NCBI GenBank assembly: GCA_965226185.1
Contig: CBDDCT010000004.1
Coordinates: forward strand, 248,001-312,000
Direction of reading: 5' to 3'
Length of the DNA: 64,000 nucleotides
Source of the DNA: CBDCYS01 sp965226185
GTDB taxonomy: Bacteria; Acidobacteriota; Terriglobia; Bryobacterales; UBA6623
Within the stretch, counting starts at the first letter, position 1, and each line of letters starts with the position of its first letter. Position numbers and translations under genes: made by a program. Of this stretch, positions 19,167 to 27,732 are shown one piece after another. The notes under the pieces were generated by a model. That model searched no databases, was not told the DNA's origin, and saw nothing but the letters and a program-made list of their open reading frames with translations.

Positions 19167-19496
19167 CTAAAGGCCGATCCAGTGGTGAACTTCTTGGTCG
19201 GCGGCTTGCTCCTGGCGGAAAGTTTCGGCGCTGGACTTTTCGCTGGACGGGGAAGTGGCTCGTTCCTCGTGAGGCTCCGAGAGAACCACCCGGTTAACCG
19301 CGGAATCATTCCAAGCAGCCGTCCAATAGCCGAGCCAGAAGAAGCCGCTCATGATCAGGGCTACTGCCAAAACAGCGACGAGGATATCTTTCAAGCCGGC
19401 TCGCGGTTCCGGCGGCCGAGATTCGCATGGAAGTTGGGTGGTATCAGTGCTCACATAAGAATTTTCGTCCAGCTTGACGAATGTCCAAATGGGCAT
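19167..19496 (-). CDS. Small single-span membrane protein
   Basis: This 109-residue protein has one clear membrane helix (DILVAVLAVALIMSGFFWLG, about 38-57). A short N-terminal part rich in Pro and Glu precedes it, and a charged Ser/Glu-rich tail (SSEKSSAETFRQEQ) follows. No family is recognised. It lies upstream of the GMC oxidoreductase on the same strand with a 110-base gap. A link to that enzyme is possible but not shown. Confidence 0.5.
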   Translation of the reverse strand: MPIWTFVKLDENSYVSTDTTQLPCESRPPEPRAGLKDILVAVLAVALIMSGFFWLGYWTAAWNDSAVNRVVLSEPHEERATSPSSEKSSAETFRQEQAADQEVHHWIGL

Positions 19497-19579
19497 ATCA
19501 CCGAATTTCCCTTAGTACTTCGCTGTAGAACAGCCTAATGCCTGGGGGTATGCGGGCTTGAAAACCGGCCGGGGTCAGC

Positions 19580-19769
19580 GGCGGATGAGGCGCGACGTGG
19601 TGGCTGACCCCTCCCTGACGCGGACGACCCGCAACCAAAACAGCGTGCCAGACGTGGCGTGAGCGTCCACGCTTGCCGCAAACCGATTCGTCGGTTTGTT
19701 CGGCCCCAGGGAGCGTCATCCGGTTCAGGCAACTGACTGCCCTTTCGTCCGGCAACGCCTCGACGAATC
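19580..19769. repeat. Dispersed repeat of about 190 bp, copy A
   Basis: The segment from GGCGGATGAGGCGCG to CGACGAATC recurs in the same orientation at 49337-49524 with about 90% identity by eye. A shared palindrome, AACCGATTCGTCGGTT, lies inside. It fills most of the gene gap 19497-19840. No gene is seen in it. Confidence 0.75.
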
Positions 19770-19840
19770 TCTGAGTTTCGCTTTAAAGATATGCGAGCTT
19801 GGCGCTAACTTCAATAGAGCTAGTTAGAATTCGAAACTAC

Positions 19841-21148
19841 TTAATCCTTCAGATCATGCAAGACATCTTCGGCTGCCGCGATCGTCTCGCTGAGCTGAGC
19901 GTCCGTATGAGCGGCCGAAGCAAAGGTTGCTTCGAACTGCGAGCACGGCAAGTAAATGCCACGCTGCAGCAGTCCTCGGAAGAACTGAGCGAACCGCTCG
20001 GTGTCACTGGCGGAAGCTCCGTCGAAGTCCGTCACGGGATTTGGGTTGAAGAAGACCGTAAACATCGAGCCGACGCGGTTGATCGTCAGCGGAACGCCGG
20101 CTTTTTCCGCGGCTCCGGCGATGCCTGCCTGTAATCGGGCTCCTTTTGCGTCGAGGCTCTCGTAGAAGCCCGGCGTGTCGCGCAGGGTTCGCAGCATCGC
20201 CAGCCCGCCGGCTACCGCGAGAGGGTTGCCGGAAAGCGTGCCGGCTTGGTAGACGGGTCCCAGCGGGGCGACCTTCTCCATGACGTCCCGGCGTCCGCCA
20301 TAAGCGCCAACCGGGAGTCCGGCGCCGATGACCTTGCCGAGTGTCGTTAGATCGGGCTTGACCCCGTAAAGCTGCTGGGCGCCGTTCAAGCCCACGCGAA
20401 AGCCGGTGATGACCTCATCGAAAATCAGCAGGGCGCCGTGCTTGGCCGTGATGCCGCGAAGGCTTTCGAGGAAGCCGGGTTGCGGAGGGACACAGCCCAT
20501 ATTGCCGACAACCGGTTCAAGAATGACCGCCGCGATTTTGTCTCCGCGGGCCGCGAAGCACTCTTCCACCGCCGCGATGGAATTGTAGGGCAGCGGAATG
20601 GTGGTTTCTGAAAAGCTCTTCGGCACGCCGCCTGAATCGGAAATCCCGAGAGTGGCCATACCCGATCCGGCTTTGACCAAAAGTGAGTCCACATGCCCGT
20701 GGTAACACCCGATGAACTTGACGATGAGGTCGCGTCCGGTGAAGCCGCGAGCCACCCGGATGGCGCTCATGGTCGCTTCCGTTCCCGAGTTGACCAGCCG
20801 CACGGTCTCGATGCTGGGGACGAGATCGCGGATCAGTTGCGCCATTTCGACTTCACGCTCGGTAGGCGCGCCGAAGCTGGTCCCGATTTTGAGGACTTCC
20901 CGTAACGCCTCGATGACGGCGGGATGACGGTGCCCCAGGATGAGCGGTCCCCAGGAACCGACGAAGTCGATATAGGAGTTGCCGTCAACGTCGAACAGCA
21001 ACGAGCCCTCGCCTCGCTCGAAGAATATGGGGTCGCCGCCGACAGCCCGAAAAGCCCGAGCGGGAGAATTGACTCCGCCGGGTATCAGGGTTTGAGCTCG
21101 TTCGAAAAGCGCTCGCGATCTTGAGTGGTCGAGAGGTGTCGGATTCAT
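19841..21148 (-). CDS. hemL: Glutamate-1-semialdehyde 2,1-aminomutase
   Basis: This pyridoxal-phosphate enzyme turns glutamate-1-semialdehyde into 5-aminolevulinate, the C5 route to haem. The chain of about 435 residues is normal. Family signatures are LIPGGVNSPARAFRAVGG at the start, NSGTEATMSAIRVARG, FIGCYHGHVDSLLVKAGSG, IFDEVITGFRVGLNGAQQ, and the cofactor lysine in LTTLGKVIGAGLPVGAYGG. The ATG at 21148 fits relatives better than the one at 21187, which would add 13 unmatched residues. Haem supply suits the several cytochrome c proteins in this window. No other haem genes are adjacent. Confidence 0.95.
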   Translation of the reverse strand: MNPTPLDHSRSRALFERAQTLIPGGVNSPARAFRAVGGDPIFFERGEGSLLFDVDGNSYIDFVGSWGPLILGHRHPAVIEALREVLKIGTSFGAPTEREVEMAQLIRDLVPSIETVRLVNSGTEATMSAIRVARGFTGRDLIVKFIGCYHGHVDSLLVKAGSGMATLGISDSGGVPKSFSETTIPLPYNSIAAVEECFAARGDKIAAVILEPVVGNMGCVPPQPGFLESLRGITAKHGALLIFDEVITGFRVGLNGAQQLYGVKPDLTTLGKVIGAGLPVGAYGGRRDVMEKVAPLGPVYQAGTLSGNPLAVAGGLAMLRTLRDTPGFYESLDAKGARLQAGIAGAAEKAGVPLTINRVGSMFTVFFNPNPVTDFDGASASDTERFAQFFRGLLQRGIYLPCSQFEATFASAAHTDAQLSETIAAAEDVLHDLKD

Positions 21149-21232
21149 TTTGGTTGTGGGAGCCGGGACCTCGCCAGACTGGCCCATGGTTTACTCTTTA
21201 TCAAAATGGGCCTTTGTGTGCGAATGCATGCG

Positions 21233-21712
21233 CTAGTTGGAGACGGGGGGATGCCCCTTGGGTAGATCGGCTTGCGGCTGAGATTCGTTCAATGGTGGAT
21301 GGCCGGGCGGCAGTTCGGTCGTTTTGTCCGACTCGCTCTCGACAGGCGGGTGTCCCGGAGGCAAATCATCTCCCGCGGCGGAGCCGGCCTTTGACCTGGG
21401 GTCTTGAACTTTCCAGCCGTCCCCCGTCCGCGTCAGCCGGTACATCATCTGCATCGAAGCGTTGGGGTCATCGCGCGAGGTGATCGTGACAGCCGCTGTT
21501 GCTTCCTCCCCTTGAAACTTCACCTGGGCGACTTCGACTCTCATGCGGCCCACGCCGAGGTCGGTGCGGAGGCCGAGATGAGAGTCGATGGCCGCGGCGA
21601 TAGCTGCTTCCGAATCCTGTGAGCCGCTACAACCGGCCGCGAAAGCAGAGATGGCGCACAGAAGAATTGTGGTGGCGGTTTTCAAGAGTTTTGCCCGCAA
21701 ACGGGTACACAC
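21233..21712 (-). CDS. Lipoprotein with LPPGHPP repeats
   Basis: A lipoprotein signal is clear: TTILLCAISAFAAGC with the acylated Cys, then GSQDSEAAIAAAID. The folded part has an amphipathic VEVAQVKFQGEEATAAVTI and MQMMYRLTRTGDGWKV, as in small nuclear-transport-factor-like lipoproteins. The tail carries three copies of a seven-residue unit (LPPGHPP, LPPGHPP, LPKGHPP) spaced 15-17 residues apart, each His-flanked. The start is uncertain. A TTG at 21766 reads through a palindromic repeat and is unlikely, so the GTG at 21712 is chosen without a good ribosome site. Confidence 0.7.
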   Translation of the reverse strand: MCTRLRAKLLKTATTILLCAISAFAAGCSGSQDSEAAIAAAIDSHLGLRTDLGVGRMRVEVAQVKFQGEEATAAVTITSRDDPNASMQMMYRLTRTGDGWKVQDPRSKAGSAAGDDLPPGHPPVESESDKTTELPPGHPPLNESQPQADLPKGHPPVSN

Positions 21713-21750
21713 ATTATAAGGAATCGGGGGATTTGGACCGAGCCTGGGGC

Positions 21751-21866
21751 AGAGCCGCGCCCGCAAGCGTGCGATCTAGGCTTGGTCTAGGCAGGCAGGG
21801 ACCGCACTCCGATTTCGGCCCCGACGCACGGGCTACCCTCGACCGCACCCTTGCGGGCGCGGCTCT
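21751..21866. repeat. Palindromic element with 17-bp arms
   Basis: AGAGCCGCGCCCGCAAG at 21751-21767 has an exact inverted match at 21850-21866, leaving an 82-bp core. The GAGCCGCGCCCGTAAG type of end is common in dispersed repeats of this phylum. It lies between two genes on the same strand and is not coding. Confidence 0.7.
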
Positions 21867-21883
21867 GTTTCGGCCAGGCGGCT

Positions 21884-23620
21884 TCAATTGCCGCTCACCG
21901 GATAAACCAGCTCGCCCCCAAGATAGGTTCGATCGACGCTAATGTCCTTGATCTCGTCGAGCGGGCAGGTGAGGATGTCTTGGTTCAAAACGACCAGGTC
22001 GGCCAGCTTGCCTTTCTCGATCGACCCTTTGTGTTTTTCCTCGAACGTCAGGAATGCATTGTTGATGGTGTAGAGCCGCAGGGCTTGCTCGCGGGTGATG
22101 CGCTGCTCGGGATGCAGCACCTGGTCGGTCCAGCGGGGACGGCGGGTAAGCGCGATCCACATTCCAAAGAACGGGTTGTAGGGGTTGATCGCCCTCATGC
22201 CGCCGATTTTTTGCATGTGGTCGGACCCTCCGCCCACCATCACGCCGTGGTCGAACAGCGCCTTATAGGGCTGGAAGTACTCCAGCCGGTCATCGCCGAA
22301 TTGCTTCAACAGGGTCGCCCCGTCGCGCTCCAGCCAGGCGGGCTGAAGATCGGCGACGATACCCAGCCGCTTCATTTTCTGGATCGCTTCCAGGCTCATA
22401 AAATTCGAATGCGTGATGCAGGGACGTTGATCCCTCACGGGAAACTCGCTGTTAACCTCTTCGTAGGCCTCGATCAGGGCGTGTACCGCCCCGTCGCCGA
22501 CCGAATGCGCCGTCATCTGAAAATCATTCGTCAGCGCGAGCCGGGCGATGCGGTAGAGTTTTCCCGGCTCGATGTAGCGCATGCCCCGGTATTGGGGGTC
22601 CTCGATCGAATAGATCTTGCTGACGCCCCAGGGCTGCCGCAGGTAGGCGCTGCCGGTCAGCATGCCGCCATCGAGGAAGACCTTCACTCCCCGCAGCCAG
22701 AGCATGTCGTTGTGGGAATGGAGAGGGTCGCGAGCGGCGGCCTGGATCTTTGCCTCAATCTCTTCGAGTGGAGCCTGAGCATCTACTGCCATATTGATGA
22801 AAACGCGGCAGCTTAGCTCGTCCTGGTCACGGAGCCTGCGGTAAAGCTCCACCGCTTTCTCGCTGGCATTGCGGTCGGCGATCGTGGTGATGCCGATCGA
22901 GTTGTAGTCGGCCAGCAGTTCCTTGAGGCGGCTGAGTTTGTCGGCGGTTGTCGGTGTCTTCTCGCTTGGCACGTATTTGATGAAACGCGCGCCGCTTCGA
23001 ACAATGCCGGTCGGCTCGCCAGTCTCGGGGTCTCTCTCGATACGTCCCGGCTTGCCGTCGGTGATGCGGTAGTCTTTGTCGATTCCGCTGAGCTTGAGCG
23101 CCAGCGAACTGAGCGAGGCGTCGGGACCGGTGCTGAAGTAGACCGGATTGTTGGAAGCGGCTTCATCGAGTTCGGCGCGGGTCGGATAGCGCTGTTCGCG
23201 GAGGCGCGTGATGAACACCTGCCGCACGCGGATCCATTCGCCGTCTTCGAGAACGCCGGCGCGAGCGCGAATATAGGCCAGTACGTCGGCGATCGTCTCC
23301 ATGTCGGGGACCGCGTGGTCGAACTCATACATCGCCGCGCCGGTGGCGTGCGAGTGGGTGTCCATCAGACCGGGGATGACGGTTTTCCCTTTGAGGTCGA
23401 TTTGCCGGGTGGTCGCGCCGGCTAGCTTTTGGACATCTTCGTTCGAACCCACGCTGACGATTCGATCATCTTCTATCGCGACAGCTTCGGCAATCGAGAA
23501 GTCAGCGTCGACCGTGACGATCTTGCCGTGGTGGAGGATGAGGCCGGGAGTTTGAGCCGGCAGGCTGACGCAAACGACCGCGCAGAACGTGGCTGCGATG
23601 AAATACTGAAAAGTACGCAT
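21884..23620 (-). CDS. Amidohydrolase family 3 (YtcJ-like), exported
   Basis: This 578-residue protein has a signal peptide (FIAATFCAVVCVSLPAQ) and then the urease-type metal-dependent hydrolase layout: GKTVIPGLMDTHSHATG with the metal-binding His pair, VFLDGGMLTGSAYLRQPW, MTAHSVGDGAVHALIEAYE, CITHSNFM, and GGGSDHMQKIGGMRAINP with the late Asp. Relatives such as YtcJ act on N-substituted amides, and the natural substrate is unknown. It ends SIEKGKLADLVVLNQDIL, the standard closing motif. Full length. It is not obviously in an operon. Confidence 0.88.
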   Translation of the reverse strand: MRTFQYFIAATFCAVVCVSLPAQTPGLILHHGKIVTVDADFSIAEAVAIEDDRIVSVGSNEDVQKLAGATTRQIDLKGKTVIPGLMDTHSHATGAAMYEFDHAVPDMETIADVLAYIRARAGVLEDGEWIRVRQVFITRLREQRYPTRAELDEAASNNPVYFSTGPDASLSSLALKLSGIDKDYRITDGKPGRIERDPETGEPTGIVRSGARFIKYVPSEKTPTTADKLSRLKELLADYNSIGITTIADRNASEKAVELYRRLRDQDELSCRVFINMAVDAQAPLEEIEAKIQAAARDPLHSHNDMLWLRGVKVFLDGGMLTGSAYLRQPWGVSKIYSIEDPQYRGMRYIEPGKLYRIARLALTNDFQMTAHSVGDGAVHALIEAYEEVNSEFPVRDQRPCITHSNFMSLEAIQKMKRLGIVADLQPAWLERDGATLLKQFGDDRLEYFQPYKALFDHGVMVGGGSDHMQKIGGMRAINPYNPFFGMWIALTRRPRWTDQVLHPEQRITREQALRLYTINNAFLTFEEKHKGSIEKGKLADLVVLNQDILTCPLDEIKDISVDRTYLGGELVYPVSGN

Positions 23621-23702
23621 GCCAACATCATGTCACGAAAGCACGGAGAATATTGTGGCCACTGTCCGAAAGCGCCGGTCCAGGGCCTTCACGATTCTCG
23701 CC

Positions 23703-24026
23703 TTACGGAGTTCGCACAATCGCTCCGGGCTGAATCGCCTGTAGCGAGGACAGGGCCGCGGGTACGATCGCCTCCAGGTCGCGAAGGCGGTTTGTGGGCG
23801 CGCGGAGAATCAAGACGGAAATTCGCCGCCCAACCATGTTCTGCTGCTCCGGGATGCCTTGGCCGGCCGTGACCAGCACTTCAAATCCGGCGGCTTCGGC
23901 GGCATCGAGGAGCTTTCCGTTCGTCAGTCCCGTGAACTCGGCAAAGCGGGCGGTTTGGCAGTCGTGACCGGGAAACAAGAGGCGCACGCGCTCGTCGATA
24001 CATTCGCCGGTCAGAAGCCGCATCAA
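23703..24026 (-). CDS. DUF5615 PIN-like protein, probable toxin
   Basis: This 107-residue protein starts with MMRLLTGECIDERVRLLFPGHD, the form of DUF5615 proteins, which share the PIN ribonuclease fold. Usual acidic positions are partly visible (ECIDE near residue 8), but a Gly-Glu-Cys replaces the common LDEN-type start. The gene overlaps the DUF433 gene by 4 bases (ATGA), the classic arrangement of an antitoxin-toxin pair of the VapB45/VapC45 type. RNA cleavage is inferred from the fold family and has not been shown here. Confidence 0.75.
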   Translation of the reverse strand: MMRLLTGECIDERVRLLFPGHDCQTARFAEFTGLTNGKLLDAAEAAGFEVLVTAGQGIPEQQNMVGRRISVLILRAPTNRLRDLEAIVPAALSSLQAIQPGAIVRTP

Positions 24027-24229
24027 GCGCGTGCCAGCAGCAGATGTTTGGCTTCTTCAAGCGCTTCCAGTGCCAGCGCGCGGGAAACCGTCGGAAATCC
24101 TTCCAGAAAGTCCTCGATCCAGTCGCCGCCCCCGAGGTAGTCGAACAAGGTCTGAACCGGCACTCGCGTCCCCCGGAACACGGGTGTGCCGTGCATGATT
24201 TCCGGATCTTTCGTGATCGCCCGTGCCAT
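24023..24229 (-). CDS. DUF433 protein, probable antitoxin
   Basis: This 68-residue protein has ITKDPEIMHGTPVFRGTRVP, the DUF433 signature, followed by LFDYLGGGDWIEDFLEGFP and the helical region VSRALALEALEEA. DUF433 proteins bind DNA and neutralise the partner. The ATG at 24229 is chosen because upstream codons in frame do not resemble the family. The 4-base overlap with the toxin gene indicates co-translation. Confidence 0.78.
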   Translation of the reverse strand: MARAITKDPEIMHGTPVFRGTRVPVQTLFDYLGGGDWIEDFLEGFPTVSRALALEALEEAKHLLLARA

Positions 24230-24447
24230 CCTTTTATTGTCTCTCAATATGGCCTCGGCGCGTAGCTCGCGGATCCACGACCGAAGGAAGGGGATCCTAG
24301 CGCCCCGAGGTCGAGCTTTAACGTGAACGTTCATCCAAATGGCAAGGAAGTCCACGAAAATAGGATATTTTGCGGTAAGCCGGCCGGGCCAGCGAGGGGC
24401 TAGCAACAGCAAGCCGCCTGAACGCGGCTCGGGGTCGGTGGCCAACC

Positions 24448-24492
24448 GTAGGGACCGGCAATCCTGCCGGTCCATCGCCGCGAAGCGGCGAG
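24448..24492. repeat. Dispersed double-stem palindrome, copy B
   Basis: This is an inverted copy of 17301-17343, with stems GGACCGGCA/TGCCGGTCC and CGCCGC/GCGGCG. No gene is seen between 24230 and 25075. A simpler related stem (GACGAGCATCGCTGCTCG) lies near 24790. Confidence 0.7.
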
Positions 24493-24581
24493 GAACAAAC
24501 TATTTAGAAACGCCCAACACCACTACGCCGCCGACTCGCTTTGGAACGCTCTGGCCCGGTAGAGGAAGTCGACAGAGGGGG

Positions 24582-24613
24582 GCATGAAGGCATGAAGGCA
24601 TGAAGGCATGAAG
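24582..24613 (+). repeat. Four tandem copies of GCATGAAG
   Basis: GCATGAAG is repeated four times without interruption. It is a simple tandem repeat in a gene-free stretch, with no spacers and no sign of CRISPR. Confidence 0.9.
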
Positions 24614-24968
24614 GGGACAGGCACCCTAATTGATTTTGACGTCTCGCGTCATTGATTTTGAGGGACTTATCGGCGCCACCTCGCCTGGGATCGAACTCTT
24701 GCGATCTTGGTCTCGCCGTAAGCCGCTGAAATATAGTACCTTAGCCGATTTCGCGGAGATGCCGTCAACAGTTAAGGGTCGCGGTAGGGACGAGCATCGC
24801 TGCTCGCCCCCCGCACGGATCCGTACCTGAGCATTGACTCATACGGCTCTTGCCTCGGATCATGGCGTCACACAAGCCCTCGAACAAGCCAGCACGAAGC
24901 TGCCTTTCTCCCAGTGCCGCTTGGCGCACGCGACTCAGCCCGCTGCACGCGGAATCCCGGCTCTGTGT

Positions 24969-25027
24969 CCGGCCCGCGTTAGTACCTGCATCATGAGATT
25001 CGCGTCAAACGTGGCAGGAAATTCGGG
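24969..25027 (-). repeat. Dispersed repeat unit, inverted copy
   Basis: On the minus strand this reads as CCTGCCACGT, GCGAAT and ATGATGCAGGTACT in order, the same unit that occurs twice at 49590-49713. Its function is unknown. Confidence 0.65.
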
Positions 25028-25074
25028 GACCAGATTCAGAGCCGCGCGCGTGAGCAAGCGGTTTCCGCTTCCAC

Positions 25075-25650
25075 GCGCCTCATCCGCCAGCGGCCACGAT
25101 CCCCTCCTTTTGGTTGCGGCTCGTCCGCGTTAGGTTGTGCCACGTTCTCCTCGGCCAACGGGCTTCCCTCCACATCCTCCGCCTCGGGCGCCCCCGCTGG
25201 GGCCTGCCGTCGTTGTTCGGTTGCTTCATCGGTACTACCCCGTTGTCCGACTCCTCGCCCGCGTGCATGTGGGCCGTACGGCTTTTGGCCTTCGCCCAGC
25301 GGTCTGCCGTTGCTGCTGACAGACGCCGACGAGGTCTCCCGGTTCTCGTGCGGAGAGTTTCCTGACGTGCCCAGGTTCTCCGACCTTGCCGGGGCCGGCC
25401 GCCGCTGGCGCTAACGCGACGGCCGATGTGGCCTTCCCCTTCCCTCAACAAGGTCGGCCCCCGAGACGAGTTATTTCACGGCTCAATAGCTGGGCCCATC
25501 AGTGCCTCTGTCAACGCTTCACCCGCGATGTCGCCACCGCCGGCGCATGACTCGAGGTCAACGTGGGTCGCTACTCCTTCGTTGTGGGGCTCCTTCCTCC
25601 CCGACTCTCCGCCGGTTTATCCCGGCGCTTTCTGACTGTCCCTCGTAAGT
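25075..25650 (-). mobile_element. Broken group II intron, 5' part
   Basis: The minus strand near 25600-25640 reads GAGGAAGGAGCCCCAC after a short hairpin, matching the 5' end of the complete intron at 27237 (GAGGAAGGAGCCCACC). Further on, the frame with HAGEESDNGVVPMKQPNNDG resembles leader sequences just before group II reverse transcriptases. The sequence then stops at a dispersed repeat (25076-25128, also at 49298-49350, inverted), and no reverse transcriptase follows. The element has lost its 3' two thirds. The GTGCG start is not intact. Confidence 0.55.
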
Positions 25651-25675
25651 CCGTAGGTGTTTTAAGCTAACTGTT

Positions 25676-26335
25676 ATGAAATGTTCACATTGTCTGGAGG
25701 GCTTCCATGAGTTTTGGAAGGTCTGGACGCTGTCAAACACCGCCTACATTGACGACGCCGAAGGCCATTGGCAAATCGAGTCTACCGTTTGCCCCGAGTG
25801 CAAGCAATTCATCCTCAGAATGAAGTGCACAAAAAAGGGCGGCAATTTGAGTGAACGAATTGTGCATCCGAAGGCTGGGGCACGACCACCAGTTCCTCCG
25901 GAGGTCGATGGGAATTTCGCTGACCTGTACACAGAAGCATGCAACGTACTGCCCGAAAGTGAGAGGGCGAGCGCAGCGTTAAGCCGCCGTTGCTTACAAG
26001 ACATCCTGAGGGAAAAAGCAGGTGTCCAGAAGGGGAATCTGGAATCTGAAATCGACCAGGTGCTCAAGTCCAACGTTCTTCCGTCACACCTCGCTGATGC
26101 GATCGATGCCATCCGTTGGACGGGAAACTTTGGTACACACACGAATAAGAGCACCAATACTGGGGAAATCATCGACGTTGAGCCCGGTGAAGCAGAGTGG
26201 TCACTCGACACGCTAGAGGGGCTTTTTGACTTCTACTTCGTCCAGACCGCAAAGCTCAAGCAGAAGCGAGACGCTCTCGACAAGAAGCTCGTCGCGGCAA
26301 ACAAGCCGCCCCTGAAGTCGGCTCCAAAAAAATAG
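25676..26335 (+). CDS. DUF4145 domain-containing protein
   Basis: This is a 219-residue soluble protein. The N-terminus has paired cysteines (MKCSHC and, about 40 residues on, CPEC) that could form a zinc ribbon. Residues 80-180 carry the DUF4145 helical core: ALSRRCLQDILREKAG, then LADAIDAIRWTGNFGTHT. DUF4145 is found alone or joined to restriction-type nucleases, and its role is not established. Here it stands alone between a broken intron and a repeat-rich gap, a setting typical of imported genes. The Lys-rich tail is complete. Confidence 0.8.
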   Translation: MKCSHCLEGFHEFWKVWTLSNTAYIDDAEGHWQIESTVCPECKQFILRMKCTKKGGNLSERIVHPKAGARPPVPPEVDGNFADLYTEACNVLPESERASAALSRRCLQDILREKAGVQKGNLESEIDQVLKSNVLPSHLADAIDAIRWTGNFGTHTNKSTNTGEIIDVEPGEAEWSLDTLEGLFDFYFVQTAKLKQKRDALDKKLVAANKPPLKSAPKK

Positions 26336-27027
26336 CAGCATATGGATGGTCAGCATGTGGGAGTAGGGCGCGCCCGTGGGCTGCTACAGCGCTCCTTCAC
26401 GTCGGAGGTTTCGAGTGTAGTGGAGCTACAACTGTCCTGTTGGAGCGGTCACCTTACGGGGGGCCGCAACGGAACCGGTGGATCGATCAACGCATGGCAG
26501 CGCGCCCTACTCTCACAGGCTTGCTTTCGGGGTCTTCGTAGGGGTCTGACCTAGAACATTCGACGGGCCGTGTGTTCCACTGACACGCGACCGGTTACGT
26601 GCGTCTAAGTGACTGACAGCGCGGCGCTTCCGGCTGCTACTGCCACGAAGTGTGAAAGCGCTGCCACCGAGCGTGAAATCCACTGCCACCGATCGTGCAA
26701 CCCTCTAGACCTAGTAACACCAAGCCACGTGAACGTGGCTGGTTTGCGGAACAATACTCGCCAGGGGAAAGTCGTAGCCTGGAAGCTGTGAATAAATTGG
26801 TTCCCGCGAAACCGAACTACTGAAAATAAGGGGCTTAGGGGGTGCGATTCGGCCTGATCTTGAATTTATTCACACCCTCCTGTCCCCGACTTTCCCGACT
26901 TTCCGTATGGTTGGTTCGCGGAATAATACCGAGTGGTGGAAATTCGTAGCCTGTCGCAACTTTTCCCAACTCTTCCAACTTTTCGACTTTACGTGAGATG
27001 TTTTCTTGGGCTCGCCCCCGTCTGTCC
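26336..27027. other. Gene-free stretch with degenerate repeats
   Basis: No convincing gene. Near 26637-26700 an imperfect unit CTGCCACCGAxCGTG occurs three times at about 22-base spacing, a pattern reminiscent of IS21-type ends. A roughly 42-bp direct repeat lies at 26740-26781 and 26912-26954. Between them TGTGAATAAATT (26787-26798) has an exact inverted partner at 26863-26874. Confidence 0.5.
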
Positions 27028-27229
27028 TCAGAGCATTTGGGAGATCACGTCCTTCAACTCCCACGGGTTAGACCTTTTCGTCAAATAGCGGACGTTGGCA
27101 GGCAGACTCTCCAGCTCTTCAGCGAGATCTATTCTTTCCAGGATTGTGTATAAGATAATTGGCGTTGAGCTCAGTCCCCTCTCCAGAAGGAGGTTCACGC
27201 AGCGAATACCAGCACGATAGTAACCATCG
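27028..27229 (-). pseudogene. C-terminal fragment of a response-regulator receiver domain
   Basis: The frame has TPIILYTILERIDLAEEL and NVRYLTKRSNPWELKDVI, the second half of a CheY-like receiver: the YT switch position, the conserved Lys in LTK, and the last helix. The stop is at 27028. The first half, with the phosphorylated Asp, is missing, because the MITE-like repeat and group II intron begin at about 27230. No matching N-terminal half appears on the other side. Confidence 0.6.
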
Positions 27230-27732
27230 TTTCTCAGTGCGCCTTTTCGGCGCGGACACCCTGTGGGAGGAAGGAGCCCACCTATGTAGTTGTCGGTAAG
27301 CATGGAAGCTGACGAGCGGCTTGGCCGGGTAACTGGCCAGGCGGAAGCCTCGTGACAAAGTCTGGGGAAAGCCGGGCGAGCAAGCTGGCAGGCCGTAACG
27401 CGCAGTAAGCCTGAGCAGGCCTCGAAAGGGAAATCGCGGACGCCGACCCGCCTGAGATACGGGGAAGGCCGCACGGACCGGGAAGCAACCGACATTTGCA
27501 CCGGTCCGGTCCGCCGGGGTAGTGGGCACGGCATGTCAGCCAAGGGAGACCGCGGTGCAGGAAGGGAGACCCCGGCGGGTGGAGCTCGCAACTCCGCCGT
27601 CCTCGGAAAGGAGGGCGGACCCGGCGGGGAGTCGGACAGGGCCATGGTAGCGAAGAAGCCGGGTAACTGCGGTGGAGCGAAGGGCCCTGCCTTCCGGCAC
27701 GCTTTGGAAGCAGAACAGGTCAGGTGATTGGC

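Noticed and set aside
24582..24613. Short tandem repeat as a CRISPR candidate
   Set aside because: Unit is 8 bp with no spacers.
26637..26954. Repeats as a CRISPR array
   Set aside because: Units are imperfect, spacing is uneven and no cas gene is nearby.
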